Below, piece by piece: positions 1-8,449 of a DNA stretch of 64,000 bases; position 1 is the first letter of the stretch; every line of letters starts with the position of its first letter. The stretch is from NCBI RefSeq assembly GCF_019802125.1, contig NZ_JAHVHT010000001.1, positions 1,488,001 through 1,552,000 of the forward strand, read 5' to 3'. Source of the DNA: Tateyamaria omphalii. GTDB lineage: Bacteria > Pseudomonadota > Alphaproteobacteria > Rhodobacterales > Rhodobacteraceae. The position numbers were made by a program, and so were the translations under genes. Under the pieces are notes generated by a model. That model did no database searches. It saw only the letters and a list, made by a program, of their open reading frames with translations, and had not been told where the DNA came from.

Positions 1-935
1 TTGCCGTCACCGTCGATATTCGACACGTTCTGATCGTCATCGGACTGGATCGTCTCGGACGCACCGGACTGGCTCAGGATCTTGAAGGACACGTTCACAT
101 TGCCGGTGTCCTGGGTGAAGTTGCCCAGGTCGTTGCCGTCACCGAACGGGGACTTCTCCCATTCAAAGACTTCGCGCTCGGACACACCGGCGCCCGGGCC
201 TGAATAGTTGCTGTCGCCATAGATGACGTCGTCACCGTCGCCGCCCAACACGCTGTCATTGCCCGATCCGGCATAGACTTCGTCATCGGCATCGCCAGAC
301 TTGACGGTGTCGTCACCGCCCAAGGCGTCCACGATGTCATCATCCGGACCCTCACCCGGCAGCAGGGCATCGCCCGCATCGATCATGTCGCCTTCGGGAT
401 CACCCGTATAACCTGCATCGATCAGGTTTCCGTCATTGTCACCCTCGACCACACCGTCGCCGGTCGTGTCGAACACCAGGTTGTCGATGGCACCCGAGCC
501 TTTCAGCTCGACTTCCATCCGCGTCACACCGGAAATGTCGAAATCCACGATCGACTGACCATTGTTGTCGGTATCGTCGATCTTCACCTTTTCGATCTGG
601 TGGCCGTCCGCATCAAAGAACCGGACATAAGCTCCCTCTTCAATGTCGAGGAATGTCAGGCGGTTGATCGTCGAAGGATCGTCAAAGACAAAGTTGATCT
701 TGCCGCCGCCTGCGTTGTCGTCGGGATCATGGCTGTCGCCATCTTCCGAAATGATCAGCGCCTTGCCCAGGTTGGTCGTGCGCAGGTCCGTGTCACCACC
801 GGTCGGATGCGCGGTGTTGAAGATCATGGCCTTGTTCGACCCGCCAACGGCAGAGATGGTCACACCCTGCGCTGAAAACTCGTTGTCAACCACGGTCCCA
901 GTCGCGAGGTTGTTGAAATCGATAAACTTAGTCAT
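1..935 (-). CDS. RTX-type calcium-binding protein, N-terminal part (runs off left edge)
   Basis: The reading frame opens at ATG 935 behind a strong AGGAGG site and stays open to base 1, so at least 311 residues are present and the C-terminus lies outside the window. Residues 1-155 form a Gly/Asp/Thr-rich beta-type domain. From about residue 195 to 242 there are glycine/aspartate nonapeptide-like repeats (for example GGDGDDVIYGDS) that match the calcium-binding RTX consensus GGxGxDxUx. A second non-repeat stretch follows from about residue 250. No signal peptide is visible, which fits type I secretion with a C-terminal signal, as is known for RTX proteins. Function beyond secretion and calcium binding cannot be told. 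The RTX call is firm; the enzyme or adhesin role is open. Confidence 0.85.
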   Translation of the reverse strand, partial: MTKFIDFNNLATGTVVDNEFSAQGVTISAVGGSNKAMIFNTAHPTGGDTDLRTTNLGKALIISEDGDSHDPDDNAGGGKINFVFDDPSTINRLTFLDIEEGAYVRFFDADGHQIEKVKIDDTDNNGQSIVDFDISGVTRMEVELKGSGAIDNLVFDTTGDGVVEGDNDGNLIDAGYTGDPEGDMIDAGDALLPGEGPDDDIVDALGGDDTVKSGDADDEVYAGSGNDSVLGGDGDDVIYGDSNYSGPGAGVSEREVFEWEKSPFGDGNDLGNFTQDTGNVNVSFKILSQSGASETIQSDDDQNVSNIDGDG

Positions 936-1857
936 GGGTCAGGCCTCCTAGGCAGGGTTGCGCGCAGCACGCAACGCGACCGAAATCAATTCAGAATGAA
1001 CAGTGGACACGGGCGCTCCCCGCCCGTTGGAAAACAGACGCGCATCCAAAACTCGCGGCGCCAGGCTGTGCATTGATCGGCACATGGAAACGTCTCCATC
1101 ATTCACTCACTCTTCACCCGAGACGAGGCGACGCAGTCGGTAACTGGGCGATCCGCACGCACACCTGCCAGAAATGAGGGAGAATGACGGCCCGCGCCGA
1201 TGCGCACGCGGGTAAGTGACCCGACACACGCATGTATCAGCGGTTGCTCAAGCAACGCAGCGAACACACATTTCCCGCACCTTGCCAGTGCGTCTTGTGC
1301 GGTCGCCCCCATGACCTACAGACATCGCCCCCCAGTTGGGCAAGAATGTTCTTACGGTCACGTTTGATGCAAACAAAGGGAAAAATGTCCGAAAAACGTC
1401 GGCATTGCCTCAATTGAGTCCGCTTTCCTCACATTCAACTGAACAATTTCACTACCCTTGGTTGAATGTATCTGCCGGACAAACCTCAACGTATGCGCGA
1501 AAATCCGCCTAAACATCTGTAGCGCAATAACTTCGGCGGCTTTCCGCGCACCACTTTATTCAACGTCGAGTTTCGTCGGTCGAAACAATTAACCCTAGGT
1601 CAGATCGCCAAAATCCTGCCGTGATCCGGATAACATACGTTCACGAACTGACACCAATCTTGAAAGATTTCAGCGAATGGTGCGCAGCGACGAACAAGGT
1701 CTCAAAAATGAACGAATCGGTCGGACCAACAGCCTGAACATAATGCGGATGCCGCCCGGCCATGTCGCTGCACGCAAAACGCGCCGCCCAACGGTGCTTC
1801 ACGACATGCGCATCAAAATGGCAGTGTCGCCAGACAGAGCACTGAATTTGGTGAGGC
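936..1857. other. gene-free stretch between RTX gene and tRNA-Leu
   Basis: About 920 bases with no open frame that reads like a protein. The part from about 1380 to 1640 is visibly richer in A and T than the surroundings. It must hold the promoter of the RTX gene, but I cannot point to a convincing -35/-10 pair or operator. Confidence 0.5.
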
Positions 1858-1943
1858 TGGTACCCAAGGCCGGACTCGAACCGGCACGCCCGCAAAGGCG
1901 GGGGATTTTGAATCCCCTGCGTCTACCATTCCGCCACTTGGGC
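1858..1943 (-). tRNA. tRNA-Leu (anticodon CAA)
   Basis: The minus strand gives a class II tRNA of 86 bases: acceptor stem GCCCAAG paired with CTTGGGT (a G-U closing pair), an anticodon stem GGGGA/TCCCC around the loop TTCAAAA (anticodon CAA, leucine), a long variable arm with a CCGCC..GGCG stem, a T-arm with GGTTCGAGTCC, and an encoded CCA at 1858-1860. Confidence 0.97.
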
Positions 1944-2030
1944 CTCGCATAGGCGGATACCGAACTGCTGCAGCAGGAGCAAGGGCAAAGCGACTTGACG
2001 TTGTCCTGCGCGCATGGTCTGCCGCCGCGC

Positions 2031-2609
2031 ATGATACGTGGACTGTATGACTGGACCATGGGCTGGGCCAACCACCCCTATGCGCTGTGGGTTTTGGCAT
2101 TTGTGGCCTTCATCGAAAGCTCGGTGTTTCCGATCCCGCCCGACGTGCTGATGATCCCCATGATCCTGGCCGCCCCGCACCGCGCCTTTCTGATCGCGGG
2201 TGTGGCGCTGGTGTCTTCCGTGCTTGGCGGGCTACTGGGCTATGCCATCGGCGCCTTCGCGTTCGAGACCATCGGCCAGCCCATCCTCGCGGCTTTGGGC
2301 AAGGCCGACGCGATGGAGGCGTTCAACACCCGCTTCAATGATGTCGGCTTCTGGGCGGTGCTCACAGCCGGGGTCACACCCTTCCCCTACAAGGTCATCA
2401 CGATCATGTCGGGTTGGACCTCCATGCCGCTCGCCACCTTCGTCGCCACCTCGATCCTCGCCCGCGCACTGCGCTTCTTCATCGTGGCGGGCCTGCTCTG
2501 GGGCTTCGGCGCACCAATTCGTGATTTCATCGAACGCCGCCTGGGCTTGATGTTCACCCTGTTCATCGTGATCCTCATTGGCGGATTCTTGGCCGTGGGG
2601 GCGCTATGA
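2031..2609 (+). CDS. YqaA/DedA family inner-membrane protein
   Basis: A 192-residue polytopic membrane protein. It shows the family pattern: an N-terminal hydrophobic segment followed by FIESSVFPIPPDVLMIP, a glycine-rich helix (LGGLLGYAIG), and the GVTPFPYKVITIMSG motif in the middle, then two further hydrophobic stretches. YqaA proteins belong to the DedA/SNARE-associated superfamily, linked to membrane lipid carrier movement and membrane homeostasis; the substrate is unknown. The frame is open further upstream to 1995, but the ATG at 2031 gives the usual length and a normal N-terminus. Its stop overlaps the dsbB start by four bases (ATGA), so the two are very probably co-translated. Confidence 0.85.
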   Translation: MIRGLYDWTMGWANHPYALWVLAFVAFIESSVFPIPPDVLMIPMILAAPHRAFLIAGVALVSSVLGGLLGYAIGAFAFETIGQPILAALGKADAMEAFNTRFNDVGFWAVLTAGVTPFPYKVITIMSGWTSMPLATFVATSILARALRFFIVAGLLWGFGAPIRDFIERRLGLMFTLFIVILIGGFLAVGAL

Positions 2610-3076
2610 CACGACAGTCCTACGTGATCCTCGCCGTAGCCGGGTCGGCCGCCTTGCTGCTCGGCGCCTTCGCCTTTCAGCACCTCGGCGGGCTGGCCCC
2701 GTGCAAGATGTGCATCTGGCAACGCTACCCGCATCTGGCTGCCATCTTGCTGGGCGTATTGGCGTTCTTCGTCCCCCTACCCGTCCTCATCGTCCTCGGC
2801 GCAGGCGCGGCTCTCGTCACCGCAGGGATCGGCGGCTACCACGTCGGCGTGGAACAAGGCTGGTGGGAAGGCCCCTCAAGCTGCTCCGGCAGCGCCGTCG
2901 GCGACCTCGACCCCAACGCGCTCTTCGACCAGATCATGGCCGCCCCCCTCATCCGCTGTGACGAGATCGCCTGGCAATTCGCGGGCCTGTCGATGGCAGG
3001 CTGGAACATGGTGCTGTCGCTGGTGATCGCGGGTCTCTGGATCGCCGCCCTCCGCGTCAGGCCGACTTCCGCGTAG
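2606..3076 (+). CDS. dsbB: disulfide bond formation protein DsbB
   Basis: A 156-residue inner-membrane quinone reductase that re-oxidises the periplasmic oxidase DsbA. Four membrane segments are visible, with the first periplasmic cysteine pair CKMC at residues 33-36 followed by the usual IWQRYPH, and the second pair at C93 and C118 in the long periplasmic loop. The start overlaps the upstream YqaA stop (ATGA). The 3' end overlaps the convergent Lrp-type regulator by 20 bases. A possible partner is the DsbA-like oxidase at 46662-47408, which is far away but in the same window. Confidence 0.9.
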   Translation: MTRQSYVILAVAGSAALLLGAFAFQHLGGLAPCKMCIWQRYPHLAAILLGVLAFFVPLPVLIVLGAGAALVTAGIGGYHVGVEQGWWEGPSSCSGSAVGDLDPNALFDQIMAAPLIRCDEIAWQFAGLSMAGWNMVLSLVIAGLWIAALRVRPTSA

Positions 3077-3482
3077 ACAGCAGCAACGACGTCTCGCTCG
3101 CCACCACCCCATCAAGACGGCGGATCTTGAACAACACCTCGTCAAACCGTTCCAGCGTCTCCGTCCCGATCTCGACAATCACGTCCCAGCGCCCATTGGT
3201 CGAATGCACGGCCCGCACCTCGACCATGCCCTGAAGCTGGCGGATGATGCGCTCGGTCCCCCGCCCCTCGATCCCGATCATCATCAGCCCGCGCACCGGG
3301 TCCTGCGCCGTGTCCGCCTTCAGCACCACGGTAAAGCCCACAATGTCACCACGCGCTTGCAGTTTCTCGATCCGCGACCGCACCGTCGTGCGGGACAGGC
3401 CCAGCCGAATGGACAGATCCGACAGCGACGCCCGCGCATCATGGCGCAAGGCCGCAACCAACCGATTGTCTATATCGTCCAC
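3057..3482 (-). CDS. Lrp/AsnC family transcriptional regulator
   Basis: A 141-residue protein with an N-terminal winged helix-turn-helix (about residues 3-60, including LSDLSIRLGLSRTTVRSRIEKL) and a C-terminal RAM/ACT-like domain (about 65-135) that in this family binds amino acids and builds octamers. The start is a GTG at 3482 with GGAGGT four bases upstream. It is divergent from arginase across about 105 bases, so it most likely controls arginase and ornithine cyclodeaminase in response to arginine or ornithine. That regulatory link is inference from position and from the known role of Lrp-type regulators in amino-acid catabolism. Confidence 0.9.
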   Translation of the reverse strand: MDDIDNRLVAALRHDARASLSDLSIRLGLSRTTVRSRIEKLQARGDIVGFTVVLKADTAQDPVRGLMMIGIEGRGTERIIRQLQGMVEVRAVHSTNGRWDVIVEIGTETLERFDEVLFKIRRLDGVVASETSLLLSTRKSA

Positions 3483-3587
3483 TCACACCTCCAATTTGAA
3501 CAGTCAGGTTCCGATACGTCCACTTTGACCGCTTGTCCACGACACAAATTGATCAGACATCTCGGCCAAGCAGATGCGAGACCCCAG

Positions 3588-4508
3588 ATGACACCCAAAA
3601 CAATCGACCTGATCGGCGTACCCATGGACAGCGGCAAACGGCGCCGAGGCTGCCTCATGGGCCCCGACGCCCTGCGCACAGCGGGCCTCCACGCGGCCCT
3701 GTCGGACCTTGGCCACAGCGTCACTGACACCGGCAACGTCACCCCCGCCGCCTTCACCGAAACCACTGGCACCCACCTGCACGCACAACAGGAAACCATC
3801 GCCTGGACCCAGGCCCTCTCCGAACGCGCCGAAGCCACCGACCCGAACACCGTCCCGATCTTCATGGGCGGCGACCACGCCCTCGCCCTCGGCACCGTGC
3901 GCGGCATGGCAAACGCGGCAGCACGGGCAAACCGCCCCCTCTTCGTCCTCTGGCTCGACGCCCATACTGACTACCACACGCCCGCCACCACAGCCTCCGG
4001 CAACCTGCACGGCACACCCGTGGGCTATGTCACGGGCCGCGACGGGTTCGACGGCTTCCCGCCCGTCCCCAGCCCCGTACCCCACGAAAACATCGCCATG
4101 CTCGGCCTCCGCTCCGTCGATGCCGAAGAACGCGCCGCCATCGAAGAAACTGAAGTCACCTATGTGGACATGCGCCACATCGACGAACACGGCATCGCCA
4201 AACCGCTCGCTGCCTTCCTCGACCGCGTGACCCAAGCAAATGGCCTCCTCCACGTCTCGCTCGACGTGGATTTCCTCGACCCCTCCGTCGCCCCCGCCGT
4301 CGGCACCACCGTTCCCGGCGGTGCCACCATCCGCGAAGCGCATCTGGTGATGGAGATGATCTGCGACAGCGGCCTCCTGTCGTCGCTCGACATCGTGGAG
4401 TTGAACCCCTTCCTCGACGAACGCGGGCGCACCGCGCAGCTGATGGTGGACCTCACGGCCTCCGCCTTCGGCCGCCGCGTCTTCGACCGCCCCACCCGCG
4501 CCTATTAA
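3588..4508 (+). CDS. rocF: arginase
   Basis: Hydrolyses arginine to ornithine and urea. The 306-residue protein has the full binuclear manganese site of the ureohydrolase family: GGDH with H97, DAHTD with D124, H126 and D128, and SLDVDFLDP with D226 and D228. The length matches known arginases. The frame is open upstream, but the ATG at 3588 begins directly with the conserved first strand (KTIDLIGVPMDSG). Ornithine cyclodeaminase follows 11 bases later, so arginine would be taken through ornithine to proline with release of urea and ammonia. The divergent Lrp-type gene is the likely regulator. Confidence 0.95.
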   Translation: MTPKTIDLIGVPMDSGKRRRGCLMGPDALRTAGLHAALSDLGHSVTDTGNVTPAAFTETTGTHLHAQQETIAWTQALSERAEATDPNTVPIFMGGDHALALGTVRGMANAAARANRPLFVLWLDAHTDYHTPATTASGNLHGTPVGYVTGRDGFDGFPPVPSPVPHENIAMLGLRSVDAEERAAIEETEVTYVDMRHIDEHGIAKPLAAFLDRVTQANGLLHVSLDVDFLDPSVAPAVGTTVPGGATIREAHLVMEMICDSGLLSSLDIVELNPFLDERGRTAQLMVDLTASAFGRRVFDRPTRAY

Positions 4509-4519
4509 GGAGACAGAAA

Positions 4520-5566
4520 ATGCAAGAACCCTCCGACAAGGCCCTCGTCCCCTTCGTCTCCGTCGATCACATGATGCAACTGATCCACCACATCGGCCTG
4601 AAGGACATGCTGCGCGGGCTGGCGGGCTACATCGAAGCCGACTTCAAACGGTGGGAGCTGTTCGACAAGACGCCCCGCGTCGCCTCGCACTCCGCCGAGG
4701 GCGTGATCGAGCTGATGCCAACCTCAGACGGCGAAACCTACGGCTTCAAATACGTCAACGGACACCCCAAGAACACGGCCGACGGGCTGCAAACGGTCAC
4801 GGCCTTCGGGCTGCTCGCGGACGTCGACACCGGCTACCCCGTCCTGCTCACAGAAATGACAATGCTCACCGCCCTGCGCACAGCGGCCACCTCCGCCATG
4901 GTCGCGCGCGCACTCGCGCCCAAAGGGGCCAAAACCATGGCGATGATCGGCAACGGCGCACAATCGGAATTCCAGTCGCTGGCCATGCAAGCCATCGCAG
5001 GCATCGAAGAAGTCCGGCTTTATGACATCGACCCGGCGGCCACCGCCAAATGCTCCGCCAACCTCGCAGGCACCGGCCTGCGCGTCACCCGCTGCACCAC
5101 GGCCGAGGACGCCATCGAAGGCGCGCAAATCCTTACCACCTGCACGGCGGACAAGGCATATGCCACGATCCTGACCGACAATCTGGTCGGCGCGGGCGTG
5201 CACATCAACGCCATCGGCGGCGACTGCCCGGGGAAAACAGAAATCGCCCCCGCGATCCTCAAACGCGGCGACATCTTCGTCGAATATCCGCCCCAAACGC
5301 GGATCGAGGGCGACATCCAGCAACTGGACGGCGACCACCCGGTCACCGAAATCTGGCAGGTCCTGACCGGTCAGGCCCAGGGACGCACCTCCGACAAGCA
5401 AATCACCATCTTCGACAGCGTCGGCTTCGCGATCGAGGATTTTTCGGCCCTGCGCTACGTCCGCGACCAGATCGCAGGCACGCCTTACTTCCACCCGCTC
5501 GATCTGCTTGCCGACCCCGACGACCCGCGGGACCTGTTTGGAATGCTCACGCGGGCCAAGGGTTAA
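4520..5566 (+). CDS. ocd: ornithine cyclodeaminase
   Basis: Converts ornithine to proline and ammonia with bound NAD. The 348-residue protein belongs to the ornithine cyclodeaminase/mu-crystallin family: an N-terminal substrate-binding part with FKYVNGHPKNT, the LTEMTMLTALRTAATSA helix, and a Rossmann motif MIGNGAQSEFQ at about residues 141-151. It follows arginase by 11 bases behind an AAGGAGA ribosome site and completes a two-step arginine-to-proline route. The family also contains alanine dehydrogenase-like members, but length, motifs and partner gene favour ornithine. Confidence 0.95.
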   Translation: MQEPSDKALVPFVSVDHMMQLIHHIGLKDMLRGLAGYIEADFKRWELFDKTPRVASHSAEGVIELMPTSDGETYGFKYVNGHPKNTADGLQTVTAFGLLADVDTGYPVLLTEMTMLTALRTAATSAMVARALAPKGAKTMAMIGNGAQSEFQSLAMQAIAGIEEVRLYDIDPAATAKCSANLAGTGLRVTRCTTAEDAIEGAQILTTCTADKAYATILTDNLVGAGVHINAIGGDCPGKTEIAPAILKRGDIFVEYPPQTRIEGDIQQLDGDHPVTEIWQVLTGQAQGRTSDKQITIFDSVGFAIEDFSALRYVRDQIAGTPYFHPLDLLADPDDPRDLFGMLTRAKG

Positions 5567-5905
5567 AGGGCGAATCAACCGGCTCGGGTTTCCGATACAC
5601 GTCGTCATTCGTCAGATCGACGACGGATCATTTGCATCCATCGCGACTGAATGCGCGGCGTGGCCCGGCGCATTCCAGCCGCTTTTTCAAAATGAATCCG
5701 GCATCTGGCTGCCAGACAGTTCAATCCGGGGTTGCATTGTCACTTCGGTGCCGACCCTCGGAACCGCACCAAGCATCAATTTGCCCACTCAAAACAGCAG
5801 GTGAGGATTTGATGCGAAGCAGCGTCAACGCCCCCCAGTCTTCCCAGGCGAAGGTCATTCTTCGCGCACCAACACGTCATGATGCACTCCCAAAAGGAAG
5901 ACCAA
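5567..5905. other. gene-free stretch downstream of ocd
   Basis: About 340 bases without a protein-like frame. An open frame crossing this stretch (5508-5804) has no family resemblance and starts inside ocd. I see no clear terminator after ocd. The last bases contain the GGAAG ribosome site of the next gene. Confidence 0.4.
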
Positions 5906-7276
5906 ATGCCATTCGATGCAAACCACTCCGGCACCGATGAATTTCAGTTCAATACCACGTCGGAACTGTTCCAACTGCCCACCGCCACCACAGGTCAAAT
6001 CGCGCTGACACAAGCACTCTTGAGCCGCGACATCGAAGTGTCCGAGCTGACCGACGCGCAAACAGAGACCTTCTCTGATTTTGCCGAGTTGCTGGACACG
6101 GCCTCAGCCGCCGACATCAACACAAGCGACCATGTGATCAACCTTTTGGGCGAAGATCTCGACATCACGTTCGTGGAAGACTTCCGCACCACGGACGGCC
6201 AAAAACTGGACGGTGCTGCGACAGAACACGGACGGATCTTCCTTGATGCCGATCTGACCGGCGCCTCACTCAAAGCCACCCTCGTCGAAGAGATCGCCGA
6301 AGCCGCCTTCAACGAAGCCTTCGACAGCACATCTCAGGGTGACTTTGGCGCCGAAGTCGCCGCACGTCTGTCAGGAAAAACCGACCCAGCCGTACTGGCG
6401 GCGTTCAGTTCCGAGACCCAAGACGACACGGTGCAGACGGAGTTTGGGACAGCAGAAGCGGCAACAAGCAGTCCGGTGTCCGACCAGTTCACCTTTCCCT
6501 TCAGCCAGGACATCATCGGAGTGAACAACCTGGACGGGACCTACGACCACAAATTGACGACCTACGGATCGGGCGACCTACCTCCATTCGAACGGCTTGA
6601 TGAACCGACACTTGTGACCCCGGGCGCCAGACAGATGAACCTGTCCAATATCCAGGGCAAATATGATCTGAACGGCGACGGTGTCCTGGATCAATATGCG
6701 ATGAGAGCGGCCTATGCAGATGTGGAAAGGCCAATTTCGGTGCTTGGCGTAACGCCCACCAAACTGCTCCCGACATCGCAATCGAACTCCGTCCTGATCG
6801 GTCAAGGCGAGGCTTCGACGACCTGGGTCCTGAGAACGGAGCAACGGCATGAAACCTCAGCGGAGTTCAACTGGAACTCATCGGTTGCCACCACTTTGGA
6901 GGCATCGGGCGAGTTTCTGGGGATCGGCGCATCCGCATCCGTGACCGCATCGGTAGAGGCCGGTGGCTCCGTGAAATCGACCAACGCCTTTACCGTGGCA
7001 AACGAAGTTCGTGACACCTACACCATCCCCGCAGGCGCATATGAACCGGGCACCCTGGTGAACTACGGCTTCCACATGATCGTGGGCGACGTCGATGTTG
7101 TGCAACACACGTTGTACATCCTCGAAATCACCAACGCGGCATCAGGAACCGAGGATTTCATCACTTTCCAGGGCTACAATCGGGACACCATTCAAGACCA
7201 CTATGCCGGTCTTGTCGTGACCGACTACGACGTCAACAATCCCCCCTTGGGCGAAGACATCATCGGTCTTGCGTAA
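5906..7276 (+). CDS. unrecognised protein; degenerate EEIGHALD-like segment and beta-hairpin, pore-former-like C-terminus
   Basis: A 456-residue acidic protein without signal peptide or membrane helix. The start at 5906 is chosen because of AGGAAG six bases upstream; an upstream ATG pair at 5879 lacks a ribosome site. Residues about 110-158 (RIFLDADL, then LVEEIAEAAFNEAFD, then a G-D-F-G-AE segment) line up by eye with a segment common in RTX-type proteins that normally reads LLEEIGHALD and ends in GDEG; here the histidine is missing. Residues 253-263 (DLNGDGVLDQY) look like an EF-hand-type calcium loop. Residues about 318-368 alternate Ser/Thr/Val/Ala in a long amphipathic stretch around a central glycine-rich turn, as in the membrane hairpins of aerolysin/ETX-MTX2-like proteins, and are followed by a beta-rich tail. 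No function is assigned. The toxin-like reading is a guess. Confidence 0.7.
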   Translation: MPFDANHSGTDEFQFNTTSELFQLPTATTGQIALTQALLSRDIEVSELTDAQTETFSDFAELLDTASAADINTSDHVINLLGEDLDITFVEDFRTTDGQKLDGAATEHGRIFLDADLTGASLKATLVEEIAEAAFNEAFDSTSQGDFGAEVAARLSGKTDPAVLAAFSSETQDDTVQTEFGTAEAATSSPVSDQFTFPFSQDIIGVNNLDGTYDHKLTTYGSGDLPPFERLDEPTLVTPGARQMNLSNIQGKYDLNGDGVLDQYAMRAAYADVERPISVLGVTPTKLLPTSQSNSVLIGQGEASTTWVLRTEQRHETSAEFNWNSSVATTLEASGEFLGIGASASVTASVEAGGSVKSTNAFTVANEVRDTYTIPAGAYEPGTLVNYGFHMIVGDVDVVQHTLYILEITNAASGTEDFITFQGYNRDTIQDHYAGLVVTDYDVNNPPLGEDIIGLA

Positions 7277-7291
7277 ATGGCCGAATGAGGT

Positions 7292-7318
7292 GGACAGAGC
7301 GAACATATCGCTCTGTCC
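7292..7318 (+). terminator. inverted repeat after the 5.9-kb gene
   Basis: A perfect 11-base stem (GGACAGAGCGA with TCGCTCTGTCC) around a 5-base loop, starting 15 bases after the stop codon. There is no run of T after it, so it may be a stabilising hairpin or a Rho-assisted end rather than a classic terminator. Confidence 0.5.
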
Positions 7319-7690
7319 AATCCATGTCTTGCCGAGGCATCAGAGCGCAAGGCGGCCGGACATCAACGCCAGCCCCGGCACTCGGGTGTCGACGGTCAGG
7401 TGCGGCGTGCCCACCTGGAGCCCATTGCAAGGTTGGTTCGCTTGAACGACCTCCAGACCAGAATGAAGCGGGGCGCCGCCTGCGCTGATCCTTTGCGCGG
7501 CACAACCATATCTGGTGAAAGGTGTATGAAATCTGCCACCCCAAAACGGGCCACGCTGCGCGCGCCGCGCAGAGACCACGGACAAGGTTTGCTTGTAACG
7601 TAGCGCAGAGGTTTCGGAAGAGTGAACGCGCCGCCTCAAACGTTAACGGGTCGCCATCGGTAAACAGACAGTAAACACATGCCCGGCATC

Positions 7691-7798
7691 AAAATGCGTA
7701 GTTTCACCGCAAAAATATGCAGTTTTGGAAAAAGCCCCTGAAATCGGTGGGTTTGGCGGGGCGCAAAATGCGCAGTTTTCCTGCCAAAATGTGCGGTT
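7691..7798. repeat. four short near-palindromic repeats in two pairs, in a 570-base gene-free stretch
   Basis: Four copies of a 14-15 base element close to AAAATGCGCAGTTTT start at 7691, 7712, 7765 and 7786. Each pair is spaced 21 bases start to start (two helical turns), and the two pairs are 74 bases apart. The core TGCGCA flanked by AAAA and TTTT is almost a palindrome. They sit between the convergent ends of the 456-residue gene and dksA; the remaining part of 7277-7844 holds no gene I can recognise. Confidence 0.6.
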
Positions 7799-7844
7799 CG
7801 GGGCGAACGCCGCCCCGACACCTCAGCGTACGGTGCGTTAACGC

Positions 7845-8267
7845 TTAGTCGTCGCGATGGACCTTTTCACGGCGCTCGTGACGCTCCTGCGCCTCGAGGC
7901 TCATGGTCGCGATGGGACGCGCATCCAGACGTTTGAGCGAAATCGGCTCGCCCGTCACGATGCAATATCCGTACTCGCCTTCGTCGATCCGACGCAGGGC
8001 GGAATCGATCTTGGCCACCAACTTGCGCTGGCGATCACGGGTGCGCAGTTCCAGCGCTCGGTCCGTTTCCTCGGAGGCACGGTCGGCCACGTCCGGGATG
8101 TTGCGGGTCCCGTCCTGCAGTCCTTCAATTGTATCTTTGCTTCCTGCCAGAAGCTCAGATTTCCAGTTCAGCAACTTGCGGCGAAAATACTCAACCTGCC
8201 GGTCATTCATGAACGGCTCGTCTTCGGCCGGACGATAATCATCCGGCAGGAACACTTCCTGTTTCAT
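7845..8267 (-). CDS. dksA: RNA polymerase-binding transcription factor DksA (single-cysteine type)
   Basis: DksA binds in the secondary channel of RNA polymerase and, with ppGpp, adjusts rRNA and amino-acid promoter activity. The 140-residue product has the coiled coil with the tip motif DxxDxA (D59, D62, A64) and the C-terminal globular segment. Only the first of the four zinc-finger cysteines is kept (C102); the others are replaced by T, S and A, so it should fold without zinc. Functional cysteine-poor DksA is known in Rhodobacter. The start at 8267 (MKQEVFLPDDYRP) has GAGGGGAAG upstream and fits the family; an in-frame ATG at 8300 also has a GGGGAG site and would add 11 residues. Confidence 0.92.
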   Translation of the reverse strand: MKQEVFLPDDYRPAEDEPFMNDRQVEYFRRKLLNWKSELLAGSKDTIEGLQDGTRNIPDVADRASEETDRALELRTRDRQRKLVAKIDSALRRIDEGEYGYCIVTGEPISLKRLDARPIATMSLEAQERHERREKVHRDD

Positions 8268-8449
8268 TGGCTTCCCCTCAATACGACTGACGTTGGCCAT
8301 AACGGCTCCCCAGTTGGTCCTGTGCTTGCCCCGACCATCTCCCTGCCGCAGCGTCTATCCGAGGGACATGGGATTGTCACTACCCATTCCCGCACCAGAT
8401 TGGCTAAAAGCTGCGTGATGAAGAGATTGCCGCAAATGGGTGAACACAC

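Noticed and set aside
5508..5804. A 98-codon frame over the end of ocd and the following gap
   Set aside because: It starts inside ocd, has no ribosome site and no family-like sequence.
7277..7690. Several frames of 60-100 codons on both strands in the gap before dksA
   Set aside because: They overlap each other on opposite strands, lack ribosome sites and resemble no known protein.
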